From: Cucumis sativus
Taxonomy: Eukaryota > Streptophyta > Magnoliopsida > Cucurbitales > Cucurbitaceae
Assembly: GCF_000004075.3 (NCBI RefSeq)
Contig: NC_026657.2
Coordinates: 33,218,732 to 33,282,731 of the forward strand
Length of the DNA: 64,000 nucleotides
Reading direction: 5' to 3'
Both the position numbers and the translations under genes were made by a program. The notes beneath the pieces were generated by a model. It had not been told where the DNA came from, did no database searches, and worked only from the letters and a program-made list of their open reading frames with translations. This document shows, in pieces, positions 35,216-54,115 of this stretch; position 1 is the stretch's first letter; the number at the start of each line of letters is the position of its first letter.

Positions 35216-38200
35216 AAGAGTCACAGAAAGAGAAAACCACTCTTTAGTTTTCTTTCTTTTTCCCATTTCAAATCATAATTGCCTTTCTCTAAAGTCAACT
35301 TCATTATTTTATTATCTATATACTCTTTAAAATATTAGTGTTCTCCAACATTTAACATACATGTATCACCCACCCCCAGTTACCTAATTCAAATTATACC
35401 ATGTAATGCAGGCTTGGGTTTGAGACTATATTCCAGTAATCAACCAAACTAATTCAAAACTATTTAGTAGAACATTTCTTTTAATATATATATATATATA
35501 TATATTTAGAACCATTTCTCTTACAAATACAAATAAAATGATAATAATAACAATAGAAAAAAAGAGAATAAGGAATGGTGGGGAGATGAGGGAAAGAGGT
35601 GTGTCCGTGAGATAGTGATTAAGTTTGGTTTTGTCGTTTGGTTTACATACAAAGGGATTTAATGGGAATCACAAGAAACCATCAAATATATATTCACACA
35701 ATATTCATAATATATATATATACACTTTCCAAGTTCTGGACCCCAACCTCCCTCTTCCACACTCAAATATTATTTCTACATTTCTTTAGATTCCACCATT
35801 AATGTCTTTGCTTCCATTCCACGTAATTAATGAAACATGTTCAAGTAGTTTTCACCCTTACACTTCAATTAATAACATCGGTACTCATATTTTCTGTTTC
35901 CATTATATAATAACTGTGGACTAAATAATCCAACTTCTCAACTCTACAAATGTACCCATCTAACCTCAACTTACTTTCAAAAAGTATAACACACCACTGT
36001 AGTATTCATATTTTAATATATTGTACAAACTGTTATCAGAAAATATATACACATAACAATTAAAAGTATATATTAGCATGCAAACTCTACCTCCTCAACA
36101 TATAATTTAACTATCACTTCGTTATATTATCATGTAGCTAGCTACCCCATTTTGCTTGGAGGTCATAATTTAGTTAGTGATCTCACACTTTACCTCACCA
36201 ATAATTAAAATTCTGATCCAAACCTTTAAAACCAAACATGTCTGTTTATGAAACCTGGTAGATCAATAAATTATATATTGTTTTATGAACATATATTTAA
36301 AATCACACCCACATACCACATTTTTTCTTGTCACGTTCAATACATACATAAATATAGAAAACACGATCAAAAGTTGAAGTTTGTCATATATTTATAAATT
36401 AAACAAAACTAACTACAAAATTGTTACCAAATCGAACCTTTTCGTATAAGATTGACAATATCGAACATTACATATTTGTGGATTGGGCGGGTGGGGTGTC
36501 TAACCCTAGAAGTTGACTTAACATCAATTAATGCTAAATTTTCTCCCTCTATCTTGCTTAATTTAATTTATTTTAGATCATCATCAACCCTTTTCTCTTC
36601 ACATCTTAGCTTTCACACGTGCGGGTTAATTAAATGACCTATATAATATGCTTACATAAATGTTAAAAATATAATATGTTGCTTTCTAAGACTAATATTA
36701 TACTATTAAATAATCCCACTTGTATCTTAAACTATCATATTTTAATATGTATTTGATTTCTATGTACTTTATAAAATAGATCTCAATCAAATTCCTCTCT
36801 CATTGACAAAGTCCCTTGAAATCACATCAACGCAAAAACTATATGCCAAAAACTACTTGTATACCTTTATCTCCTCCCAAATATTTTATATATTTCAATA
36901 GAATTGCATTCTTTTACTTACTGATTATTTTTCTATATTCTTCATTCAATTTTTAAAAGATGATTTTATATAATATATGTTGTTAACGCGGTTAACTAAA
37001 CCATGATGTGATCATGTAATTTGTAGATAAACATGAGTTGAGTTGATTTAAATGACATGATAAAAAAATTAGTAAATTGTTAAAATCATCAAACTTTCAA
37101 TCAACACTAGATTTCTAAAAATGTTAGAATTGGATTATTCATCCAAATTTTAGAAGGAAAGGTGTTATTCAAGAAGTTGACTTCATCTTTCTTCTTCTAC
37201 AGAAGTTGAATGAAAGACAAGCTCTGTAGAAGCTTTGTGATTAATTAAGTAATCTTCGACGTGCAGACCTAACATAAGATCAAAAAATTCCTTTTCCTAG
37301 AAAAACTGTCATTTTTTTTTTTTACTTACTTATCTTTTCATCTCCTATCTCTTGTGCAGTTTTAATTTGTCAATATAATCCACCCACAAGTTTATTATGT
37401 GATAAACATATTTCAGCAAATAATTTTGAAACCTTTTTTATATTTTGATCAGAAGGAGTTGGCTGGAGAATGAGGGCAGTTACCGTAATACACCTAAGTA
37501 TATATTTTCATTTTGGCCTCTAAGTTTTAGGTGTTGATCAATTTTAAAATGTTACCCTTTTGATTTCAATTTAGTTTAATTAGAACAAAGCTGTCTAAAT
37601 ACTAAATTACAATGGATGAGAATTAGAGATGGAAGTGGTGGATAAGAATTCAAATCCTTCGTGGGGGAGGAAGGCCTCCACTAAACCCTCCCTTTATAAC
37701 CATTTCTTTATTTTATCAACTTGATCTATTCTTCTATCTTTCTTTATTTTATTAGTTAATAAAAAAAAATATATATATAATATTTTTTAATTTAAAAGAA
37801 TAAATTAAAATAAAACTATAAATTTAAGACCTCATTATATCTAGAGATCACTGTATACCAACTAAAAACCATAATCTAACTAAGGTTCAAAACGATAGTA
37901 TGATGCAGAAAAATAAAATTAAAAGTATCAGAACACATAGATAATACACACATGTTTATAATTTGGAGCACATAATCGAATCATGGAATTTGAAGTTATA
38001 AGATGAATTTTGTAGATAAATGTAAAATTTCTCAATTATTAAAGTTGATGAATTGTTTAATACAAAATTGGTGGACAAGAACACCCCTTAGGTACATCCT
38101 ACACACTACATCCATTCTTTTCAGCACATTTTTTCAACTCTGTTTGCAATGTAGTATATCAAACTCTTCTTTCTCCCTTTCCTTTTGAAAAAATTATTTT

Positions 38201-41200
38201 AAGAGTTTTTCTTTTTAAATTTTTATGTAGATTGAGATTGGGTTGAAAAAGATGGAGTGCAACCCAAAGGGGTTCATGTACTAAAATAGGATAGATATGT
38301 AAATAAAGTTAATTTCATTTTAAAACGAGTTAAATATGATTTTAGAATAGTAACTAAGATTAGACAAATGAGCCCTATTTGTCTTAAGTTATGATTACAC
38401 ACAAAAAGATTCTTTAGAAAATGCAAAAATCACAAACCCACTACATAAATATATATATACATAAGATTTGACCATACAAAATTTCATTGTCATAAATGTT
38501 TGTGTTTCCACTTAATTTTGCATTGGAAGTCAATTCAAGAATGTCCATTTACAACCATAGAAAGTGTTAACTTATTTTTCTTAATTTTGACTTTAGAAAA
38601 AGAGACGTATTTTGATTTCCCATTTACAAGTACACATGTCAATAAGGTTTTCCCTTTATATTAAATGTAATCTACTCTACTATAGGATAATGCCGGTTTG
38701 GTTTGGTTTCATTAATTATCAAGGTTTTAATTTCCATACTACAATAATTATGAATACCACGAAAGCTAATCAAACTTGTTTAGCAATAAAAACCAAACTA
38801 TAATGGAAGAGGTGTTACACTTAACTTTAAAAAAAAATGGTGTAAAGAAAATGTTTTGAAAAAACAATAATGAAAAGTATACTATTAAAGCATATATCAT
38901 ATTCCATCCAAACAATGAAATTAAATGTATTTGAGTGAGAGTTATGTAATATACTAAATTAGATGACCACATGACAAGCCCTTAATGGAAAAATAATGTA
39001 ATACTTAACTTCCCTTTCAAATGGAACACGATTTACTAATCACATACGGATATCTAACTACTACAAAAAATTTCCATTTTAGAAACACTAAATTGTTATA
39101 AAGAGCAACATCAAGAGCTAACTTTTTGGTGAACTAAAGTAAACAAACGCAACTAAAGTGGTGTGTGACATGATTGTTATGAAAATGTATATTATAATAT
39201 AGTGAGATCCTTTAGGATAAGTTGCACAAAACCACGAAGATTAGGCAAATTTCAACATCATGAAAAAGACTATTTCATATGCATTATTTCATTAGGTTGA
39301 CAATTGGAAAGATGAAATCAAGTTGTTAAGTATACCATTTTTTCTGTCAACTTTTCAATATGATTTAGCAGATTATAAAATGAGTTTTAATTTTATCAAA
39401 ATAATCCCTTTTTAGAAACTAGAGTAGTTTTTGATCATTATTACAATATCTATTATGCAATAACTAATATTCTAACCTAGTCTTATTTACTTATCTAAAT
39501 CTCCTGTAAACTGACCACATGCACCCATCAAAGTTGATCGAATAAGAAAAATATGATTATACACCATAAATATGTTCTTAGTTTATTTTTTATTTTTATT
39601 TAGACATCTCATGTATGTATCAAAATACTTATAAAAAATTAAGCCGTTCAATAGCTATTTTTAAATCTATTTTTGATAACGATTCCATTTTAAATCTTTG
39701 CCTTTTAAATTTATATCATGTACTTTAATTTTAACTTTTGAACATGGTTATATTAATTATATTAAGGAAACATTTATTTTCCTAGTTAAAAAAAATATAT
39801 ATATATAACCTATTTTATTTATTTTTTTCTAAAAATCAAATAATTATCGAACAAAAATTTATTAACTTTTAAAGTTAAACTACATCATTCATTTGGATAT
39901 TCAATTTATTTTATATTTTCAAAATCGGAATGGATATATATTTTTAGAACTTGTATTTTTTTTAAATTATTCCACGGTAAATTTAAGAAAGAAGAAAATT
40001 AAGAATAATTTGGTAAATTTGAAAAACATATATATGAAAGGAAAAACAAAATTGTTATCTAAAAAGTTATTATTTATATCTTTTGGATTTTATGCCCATC
40101 TCTTTTGGCATTCTAGAAAATGGATTGAGACCATCTCTAATACTTTATAATTCACTATTTTTTGGAGTACATATTTGAACTTATCTTCTCATGTATTTGT
40201 GGAATTTGTTTGGTTGTGCTTTCTTTTTTAAAATTAGCTAATTAAGAGGGGAGCAAAGCATGTACATAGGCACTATGCAAATTTATCAAGATTGTGGGGA
40301 ACATGTGGGATCTTTTAAGATCACAATGGCTAAGATCGCTAAGATTTTAAATTTTGGTGATGTATCCATAATGTTCATAAAGGAAACAATATGGAATAAT
40401 AAACAAACATCTTTTCAAGGTTTCCATGGCCCCTTATTTGATAACCAAGGATGGGGTCAATTGTAAGATGATACATATATATATATCTTAATTATTTTTC
40501 ACTAACTAATATTTTGGAAGAGAGTCGTGTGTGTATATATATATATATATATTTTGTACATTTCAATCCTTATATCTTACCATAACCAAGAGTATATTTC
40601 GAAAAGCAATTTCAAGTTCTATAATGATTTGAAGAGTTAAAAACCTAAAAACTAACTCTATCAAAAATGCACAAACACATGTTATAATTATTTCATAATT
40701 AAGTTTTGTACCTTGTGTGTTAACTTTTTACGAAATTGGTTAATTTATAAATACATGTTATACATATTCAAACTATATGTAATGTTCAAGTTGTCGAAGT
40801 TTAGAGGGATACAAACCACATTTACAATAGTAGAAGAGATTCTAAATATAAAAAAAGATACAACTAAAAATTTTTCTAGAAAAATTAATAGCTACTATAA
40901 CTGCTGAATCATAGAAACTTCAAAGTTAAGAGACTCTCTTATAAACTAATTTTGATATAAAACATGCTGAAAAATAGTGAGGTTAGTTTGTGAAGATAAT
41001 TAAGAAAAACATTGTAAAGTCGTTGATGATGTAAAATAATGTCGAGAAGATCACGTGCCAAAACCATAATTTTGAATTCTGGGGTGTTTAGGATAATGTA
41101 TATTATAAATTGAGAATTTTGATCTTCAAACTTTAGAAATATTTAACCTTATTAAAAACGTGAGTGATACGTGTAGTTGTAGTAGGGTAGAGAGAACGAA

Positions 41201-42317
41201 GAAAATAGAAAAGTTTAGGTCACACACATTATGGTAGGAAATTTAAGTGGGTGGGCACTTTATTATTTTAGGTGACATTATTGGTTTATGTTTGTGTGAG
41301 GAGGAAAACACTACCAAATGGAGTATTATCGTGGAATTCCTTTTTAAGCTTTCTTTGGCATACATACAATCAAATATCATTTTTGTTGCAAAAACAATAC
41401 ATAGTCGTATCGAAAAAGTATAATATCAAAATAAATAAAATAATATTAACAAAGAATTAAGAAAATAAGATAATCCAAAATTCTTCCTCATTCTACTATC
41501 TCCAAGTTCTTTTGAAATTCGATCAATATCTATTTATAGATAAAATAACAAGTAGGTGGTAGATTCAATAGACACTAATAATATGTCATATTGAGATACA
41601 TGAACAACAAATAGGTCGGTATAATTTAACACTTGACAATAAACGTTAAAAATTGATACTTATGATATTAATTATAACAAGTTTTTATATATATATATTT
41701 TGTAAAAGCTCCTGAATTTAAACCTTTTCTTATGTACATATATAAATTAATGGTGGATTTGCCTTTTGGGAAATACTTGTTTATTGTCATTACGAAAAGG
41801 AAATCAACTTATATTAATTTGTGGAAACAACAGTGTATATATATAAAATACATAGCTTTTCTTTAAATACATTGGTTCTTTTTAATAAAATACATAATGA
41901 GAGGAAGTGAGCGATTATTGAGAAGGCAATGAGAATAAGGGAGAGAATGGTATGTGACAATAAAGTCTTTAGAAAGAGAGGTTCAGTCATGGAAAGGTTC
42001 GTAAGTTTTAGGTCATTTTGTGAAAACTATCAATAAAATTTTAATGTTTCCGTAAAAGTTTAAATGATTTGATAACAACTTTTTGTTTTACTAAACGATT
42101 GTACAGATTATAATAAAAATTTTATGGAGATTTTGACATATTTTGTATAATATGTATTTTTCATTAAGAAATATATATTTAGTACAACTAATAAACTAGA
42201 GAAATGAAAATTTGAAACATACATGTGTCATATATTGACTTATTTAGCAAAGTATTTTCTTAGAAGACAATAACGATAAAAACCATAAGATATCAACAGA
42301 GAAAATACGTAAAAAGA
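35216..42317. other. AT-rich intergenic region, PSY-type gene to beta-glucosidase
   Basis: No gene was recognised. A 10-bp inverted repeat (CTTCTACAGA/TCTGTAGAAG) lies near 37193-37235. A block at 41265-41345 is similar to one at 52848-52930. The open frames at 36452, 38003, 39893 and 40260 show no family signal. TA microsatellites occur near 35480, 35710, 39793 and 40532. Confidence 0.5.
41265..41345. repeat. Dispersed direct repeat, copy 1
   Basis: The segment around GAGGAAAACACTACCAAATG, followed by GAGTATTATC and GAATTCC, recurs near 52880-52926 as GAAGGCAAACACTACCAAATG, AATATTATC and AATTCC, with weaker similarity on either side. The two copies lie on either side of the beta-glucosidase gene and the copia remnant, in the same orientation. 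Confidence 0.6.
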
Positions 42318-47379
<5,062 letters not shown>

Positions 47380-47752
47380 GAAAGTAAGCAAATGTTACTC
47401 TCTCTGGTTATCTATCTAAAGAAGAAGAAGCAAAAGTTTTATTGAACACTTCAAAAAAAAAATTTCACCTTTTCTGTATAGAGATGAGAGCAAACGTAGG
47501 TAGGTTTTTGTATCTTTTTATATTAGTGTTGAATGTACACTTTTTGACCACATAGTTTTGTTAATATTCTTTTTTTGTATCGGATAATAACCATGTCTAT
47601 TAATTAATTTAAAATAATTATGATATTTTGATTTATTAATTGATGGGTTTTAAAATAAAACCGAAAAGAGAAGATACCTTTTTTTTTAATTATTTGTTTA
47701 AAAATTAATGATCAAAGTAGGGTAGTTGGAGAACTAACGTAAAAAATAGAGT

Positions 47753-47785
47753 AGCAAAGTCGTGTACCATATACACGACTTTGCT
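47753..47785. repeat. Perfect 14-bp inverted repeat
   Basis: Arms AGCAAAGTCGTGTA (47753-47766) and TACACGACTTTGCT (47772-47785) are exact reverse complements around the 5-base loop CCATA. The word TACACGACT recurs at about 48760 and 48840. The repeat lies about 375 bp upstream of the beta-glucosidase start. Confidence 0.9.
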
Positions 47786-50756
47786 AAATCGTCGATCGGG
47801 TACACGTCTAAGAGTCGAAATGTGTGAATGGAGTCATAGACCTGATGACGCTTACTATTGTTGCATGCATGGTAATAATTTTAGTTTGATTTGTTTTATA
47901 AATTTAATACGTGTACATTATTTAGTTATATTATTTGTAGTCGTTCAAAATAATTTTGTTGAAGACGTACATACTTACTCCATGCAAAACAATTTAAAAT
48001 ATTTGAGTTCAACGTGTGATTAGACCTTGAAAAATATAGAACAAATTATTCAACAAACCAGACGGCTCAATATTGTTGACATAGATTGAAGACACATTCG
48101 ACATATACGGCAACGATGTCGTAGAGGGAAATCAATAAAATACTTAGTTTGTAAATCAAAATTTTAATTCTTATAAATTTCAATATTTTAAATGTAGAAT
48201 TATTTGAAAATGCATTTTTATTTGCACCCAAACCATGGTTATATAACAAACTCATATAATTCACTAATTTCAAGTTTCATGACACTATTTATTAAGTTGT
48301 CACCATTATTTCAAAATTTAGTCTATACAAATCTTTCTAATTAATTACTTTGAATTGTGATTATGGTTTGAAAAGTAAGTAATGCAAGTGAATTAGGTTG
48401 AGAGAAAATCTTAAATGTTTGTGTTCAAAAGAAAAATGTGGGGAGAAATTTCTAATGCAATAAAACATAGAGATTGAAATTGAAGTTTGTTGTAAAATGA
48501 CCGTAATAATTTTGGCTGGATTGAGGCAAAAATAAGGGATTGATTAATTAAGTTTTTAATAAATTAAACCATAATTAAGTTATTAATTGATTGATTAATT
48601 AAATGTATAAGTTTTTAAAAAATAAGGTAGTTTTTTTTCTAAGAAATTAAATCATAATAAGGTTTCAATATTAAGTTTTTTTTTTTAATTATATATTTGA
48701 TTAATTTCGTTTTTAAGAAATTAAACCATAATTTTTTTTAAAAGAAGTCAAGTTCTTGATACACGACTACCTTATCTAGTCACATTTCACATGGGTCAAA
48801 ATAGGTTGACGTTGATTAAATGAAGTCTTGTATCTAATACACGACTTTCTTCGTTTCCAATAGTTTAACCGTTCACTCCATTTCTATCATTTTCTCACAC
48901 ACTTTCCTATTTTTGTCATATTTTTAAAAATAGTTCGGGCTCGGGGGAGGGAGCATCTCCCAAAGGAAAATTGTGACTTCATTTACTATCTTGTCATTTG
49001 GAAGGTGACTTTAATTTATATCTTAATTATCAACTTTATAAAAGTTACTTTTTTCCCCACATTTAATAACCACAAGATACTTAGATACATCCCAAACATC
49101 ACTTCATTTTTACATTCCATCAAATTATCCAATTAATCTTGACATGCAACAAATTTTACCTTTTTTTAAGAAAAGTTTTAATATTCTTTTATGCAAGTAG
49201 TAAGAATGAGTGCAAAAAAATTATGATTTTCAAAATGCACCCAAATTAAAGAATATATGTTGATTAATCTTATTCCGAAAGATTTTTATAAGTTTGTGTT
49301 AGATATCTGAACGTGCCCACTAATCTCTCTACCTTTTAGTAGTTAAAAAAAAGTTTGGTGTAGAAAATTCGTTTAAATAAAGTAAAATATCAAATTTTAC
49401 CATTAAACCGTCCTTAGCAAAGTATTAAAGGTCGATGAATTATTAGATATATATATAGATAATTCAACTAGGTTAATACATTTATAATCTCAAAAGTGAG
49501 TTGAAAAAATAAATTTTGGTTTGGTTGGAAGAATGTTGAATAATTTATCAATTTTTTTTCTCCTTTTTAAAAAACTCTTTAAAAAAAGAAGGTAATTTTT
49601 AAAAGTTTCCCTAAACTTTAGAATGAAAAAGGTAATGGGTCCATGGAATAAGAAATGAAAATATAATATATTTGAGATTAGGAGATGAAAGGAAATTGTC
49701 AAATTGATTTCGTTCTCATCCTTCTGCTCTCATTCTTTGGGTATCATATTCATATTCACATACTTTTTGGAGAATTTTTGCTATTTTTTAAACCTTGAAA
49801 AAAGTTTTTTTTTATCTTATAAAGGTAACTCTTTTTTAAAACTCTTTTTTCTAACTTCTTTCTCACTTTTTCTTGAGGTTTTAAGTAGAATGTTCCACGT
49901 AGTGAAAATTATATTCTTTTGTCGTTTATTCAATGTCTAAAATTTTATATAAATTTTAATTAAAAATAACTAAATAAGAAAAAAAGTGAGAAAGATTAAA
50001 TTAACTTTAAAGTTTAAGGATAAAAAAACTAGTGAAAATTTTGGAGTATGCTAATATTATTCTACTAACTAAGAAGAAGCTTTGTAGTAATGCTTACAAC
50101 CAAAATTTAAGTTTTAAAAAGTTGAAAGTTCGCCGATAAAGGTGCCTTGAAACATTCATAGAAACAAAATTTAAAGTCAAATTTATGAAAGATTAGCATT
50201 GCGAGAATGTTAGTTTTCTTGTAATCTTAGTAGAAGGTCAATTTTAATAGAACGTCAACTCTCACATTCTCTCTCGATTTAAGTAGGTAAATTGAGAGGG
50301 AGTGTGACATCAACCGTTCTCTAAAGTTTCTCCTAAAGTTGTCGACTTGGAGAACAAAAATTGTATTATTATCATATGGGACCCTCGACTTAAAATCTCA
50401 AAAAGTAAAAGGATGTTAGGAAAAGTAGTTTTGAAATTGATTTCATTCTCATCCTTTTCTTCCCGTTCTTAAGTATCGTATTCACATTCTCTTTTATTTG
50501 TTGACATTTATTACAAATGTCATATGGCCAAATATTCGTAACATTTATTTAAATATAATATTATTAATGTAATCCATATGTATTATATCATATTTGATCT
50601 CTTTTGGACATATTATTTTATTAAATTCTTTAAGTAAAAGATAATGTCTTAATTAAACCATGATGAGTGATGTCTATAAATAGAATCTTAGAGATGGGTT
50701 CTCTCATTATCTTATTAAGTAGTTCATTTTTCTCCATTAAAAAATTTAAATTAAGT
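47786..50756. other. Intergenic repeat-rich DNA upstream of the beta-glucosidase
   Basis: No gene was recognised. It contains copies of a TACACGACT word (about 48758 and 48838) and one of two similar 60-bp blocks (about 49700-49762, like 50436-50490) rich in TTCTCATCC. A promoter-like CTATAAATAG at about 50672 may belong to the copia long terminal repeat. Confidence 0.45.
49700..49762. repeat. Direct repeat pair with 50436-50490
   Basis: AAATTGATTTCGTTCTCATC here and AAATTGATTTCATTCTCATC near 50436 begin two segments that stay similar for about 60 bp, including GTATCATATTCATATTCACA against GTATCGTATTCACATTCTC. The pair is probably derived from a transposon or a local duplication. Confidence 0.6.
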
Positions 50757-51029
50757 CCTAAAAGAAGGCTGAGTGAGAGAAACATAATTTTTCAAGAAGA
50801 TTATTCATGGATAACGTATGTTATTCTTTAACTAAGTTTAATTTGTAAAATTATCTAGTTTAAAAATCTTGGCATTATTGTTATATACAATGTTATGATG
50901 ATCTAGTTCTGTTTCACAAGCCATTAAATAAGGTAATTTTGCCAAATGGTTAGATGTCATGCATGAAAGAAGAGCTAAAATCAATGAATGATAATGAAGT
51001 CTAGAACCTTATAGAATTTCCTCAAAAAA

Positions 51030-52035
51030 GAAAAAAAAAAGTTGGATGTAAATGGTCTTTAAGACCAAACATGATTCGAATGACAATATCGAATGACACA
51101 AGGCTAGACTTGTTGGCAAATATTATACTAAAAAAGATGACATGATTACAAAGAGACTTTTTCTTCTGCCTTGAAAAAGGATTCATTAAGAATTATTATG
51201 GCTTTAGTAGCTCATTATCATTTAGAGCTTCATCAAATAAATGTGAAAACTATCTCTCTAAAAATGGGAATTTAGATGAAGAAGTCTTCATGGATCAACC
51301 GAAAAATGTTATGGTTGAAGGAAAGGAACATATGGTGTGTAAATTAAAAAGGTCAATATAGACTCAAACAAGCTTTTAGACAATGATATCTTAAGTACAA
51401 TTGATACCATCACATCTTTTAGCTTTAAAGAAAACATCGTTGATCGATGTATATATCTAAGGATCAGTGGGAGTAAGTTTAATTATAATCCTTGTTTTAT
51501 ATGCTTACTTACAAGATATTTGATCATCTCGAGGTGATTGAAATTTAAGATTCAGACTTTGTTAGATGTGTGGATACATGAAAATTCGCTTTTGGCTATT
51601 TGTTTCTATTAGCTGAAGGAGAAATTTTATGAATATGTGCGAAACAGTGTATTGTTGTGGCATCCACTATGGAGGTTGAATTTGTAGCATGCTTTGAAGC
51701 TATAATTCGTGTTTTATGGCTGCAGAACTTCATCTCAAGACTTGGAATTGTCGACAGTATTGCTAAGCCTTTGATAATTTATTGTGATAATTATGCAATA
51801 GTTTTCTTCTAAAAAAACAACAAGTATTCTAAAGGTAGCAAACTTATGGAATTAAAATATTTTGTTGTTCAAGAAGAAGTTCAAAAACAAATAGTGTCAA
51901 TCAAACACATTAACACTTAATTTATTATCGTAGATCTGCTAACTAAAGGATTGTTATTATCGTAGATCTGCTAATTAAAGGATTGTCACCAAAGAAATTC
52001 AATGATTATGTTAAATATATGGGCATTAGTAGATA
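51030..52035 (+). pseudogene. Copia reverse transcriptase/RNase H fragment, broken
   Basis: In shifting frames the plus strand reads parts of copia reverse transcriptase (a GCKW-like start near 51040, an LDEEVFMDQP-like segment near 51270, an EGKEHMVCKLKRSI-like segment near 51320) and RNase H (VEFVACFEA, LWLQNFISRLGIVDSIAKPL, IYCDN, LMELKYFVVQEEVQKQ, LLTKGL, about 51670-51985). Stops and frame changes interrupt it repeatedly, and segments are missing between the two domains. A 32-bp tandem duplication (51924-51955 and 51956-51987) repeats the LLTKGL segment and shifts the frame. It is a dead relic. Confidence 0.85.
51924..51987. repeat. 32-bp tandem duplication inside the copia relic
   Basis: Two adjacent 32-bp copies beginning ATTATCGTAGATCTGC differ at two positions. 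The unit is not a multiple of three. It must post-date loss of function of the element. Confidence 0.9.
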
Positions 52036-52515
52036 TCATATTACTGAAATTAAGATTATGTTATTTGACACTTCAAGCTCATTTATTTATTGTTTCTGAT
52101 TTTATCCCATGGTTTTGTTCTTATGATTAGTATATATATAAATGAATTATGTTAAACATGGTATCGTCTTTGATAAAAACATTTATTGCTGGATCGTTAT
52201 TGATTATCTTTATTCTAGATCATGTTAATAGAATAACTATTTCACTTGATACATGGAAGGGAGTATTTTAATGCAATGATGTATGACCGCCATGATTGTT
52301 TAGTAGTTTCTTTGACTTGATATGATATGTTATGAAAGTTCAATTTTGCGTATTATGTCTATGAACGTATACTATGTTCTAAAGGAAGACCAAGTAAGAG
52401 AAACACGGTTCCTCAAGAAGGTTATTCATGGATCAAAGTATGCTATTCTTTAACTAAGTTTAATTTTGTAAAATCATCTAGTTCAAAGATCTTCACATTA
52501 TTATTATATACAATG

Positions 52516-54115
52516 TTTGGGTTTTATTGCATAATCATGAAAGTAAAGATTATAAAAGGAGCAAAGTTGATTTTTAATTTATTCTAAAATAAAAAACTAT
52601 GTCAGTTTGGTTTGAGATAAGTAGTTTAAGACAAGTAAGAATAACATCGTCAAATTATCATAGAAGACGCAAACCTATCGATAACATGAAATGTCGAACT
52701 ATAGTTTTAAACATTTTACATTTAACTTTATTACGAGCGCAAGTGACACGTGTCTCCAACAATGTAAAAAAAAATGAGTATATGATAAAAGAAAAGTATT
52801 AGGTATGAAAATAGGAGGATGGAAAGTTAAGAGGGTGAAGTACTTGTTAGTATTCTAAGTAATATTATTAGTTTGTGTGGCTGAAGAAGGCAAACACTAC
52901 CAAATGGAATATTATCATTAAATTCCTTTCAAAACTTTTTTTGCTATAAAAATAATGAAATATCAATTTTTAGTATAAAAGCTACTAAAATATATTAGTT
53001 ATTTTTTATTTTATCGGTTACATAGAAAATAAAATTTTATTACATTTGTACATATTTTTCTATACATTTTTATTTCAAACAATTACACCTCATTTCCATG
53101 ATTTTCATTAAACAAAAATATCTTAAAGTTTTAAAACAATTTCAAAATTAAAAATGGTTGAAAAATAGTCATAAAACTCAAAATTTGTGCTTTACACAAA
53201 TAATGATAATAATAAAAAGTTGAAATTTGGTTTTTGTTCTAAGTTTTTTAAAAAAGATTTTAATATTGAATTAAAAATTGATTTTATAGTGTACTTATAT
53301 TATAAGGATATTCTTTTTGCTTTCAAGATCTGTTCAATTTTTAGTTAAATTTAAAAAGCAAAACAATTTGTATATATTTAGTGAATAATTATATAATTAA
53401 TTTTTTAAGTTTGTATTGTCCAACACTCAAAAGAAACATTCATTTTTTGAAATCTACAAAAATGAAATTTATTTTTTTAAAAAGGAGAAGTAACCTATTA
53501 AACACTTTTATTCTCTATATTTTTTAAGTTTAATTTTTATTTGATTCCAACGTGCTATTTTTTTAGCTTTGTTTTTCAATTTTGAATTTAATATTCATTT
53601 TCATTATTAAGTGATACATATTTATAATTGTATGCACATGTATAAGCTAATATTACTTGTGAAGGTGAGCTTAATTAATTGAAAGTGTTAGTTAATTTAA
53701 AATAATTAGGATGGAAAATTGTATAATTAAATTTATTAGCAATGAAAGATTAATAGAAACTAACTAATTATAATTCTTTTAACTTTTAAAATAATTAATA
53801 GACATTACTTAAAAATCGAGCTTAAAAATATACAATTTTAAAAGTTAAAAGACAATAGGAAAACAAAACGAATTAAAGGCAAAAGTATATATTTTATACC
53901 CTAAGAAAACGTTATTATTATTATCACTATTATTATTTTTAACCTTATAGGTACACACACTTGTGCCCCTATACCAAATCCACTTTTATCTCTATATTTA
54001 TTAGTTCAATGTAAATTATGTTTTTTTAAATATATATATATACTTTAGACAATTTAGAATTTTAGAATCTAAAATTAGAGAAAAATAAATAAAAGAAGAA
54101 AAGAATTAAAAAAAC
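52516..54115. other. AT-rich intergenic region, copia relic to FAD oxidoreductase
   Basis: No gene was recognised. It contains copy 2 (about 52848-52930) of the repeat seen at 41265-41345. A TA-rich segment near 54030 lies just beyond the 3' end of the minus-strand oxidoreductase gene. Confidence 0.5.

Larger units (their letters stand above)
50757..52515 (+). mobile_element. Decayed Ty1/copia retrotransposon remnant with flanking direct repeats
   Basis: Direct repeats of about 137 bp (50757-50892 and 52378-52515, roughly 85% identical by eye) bracket broken copia polyprotein sequence. They are probably the 3' parts of the two long terminal repeats. A CTATAAATAG element at about 50672 suits the promoter of the left one. 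The left parts of the repeats could not be aligned by eye, so the outer borders are unknown. The interior is far too short for an intact element, which indicates large deletions. Confidence 0.75.

Noticed and set aside
40260..40466. 68-residue frame with a fairly balanced composition
   Set aside because: No family, no splice partner and no promoter features seen.
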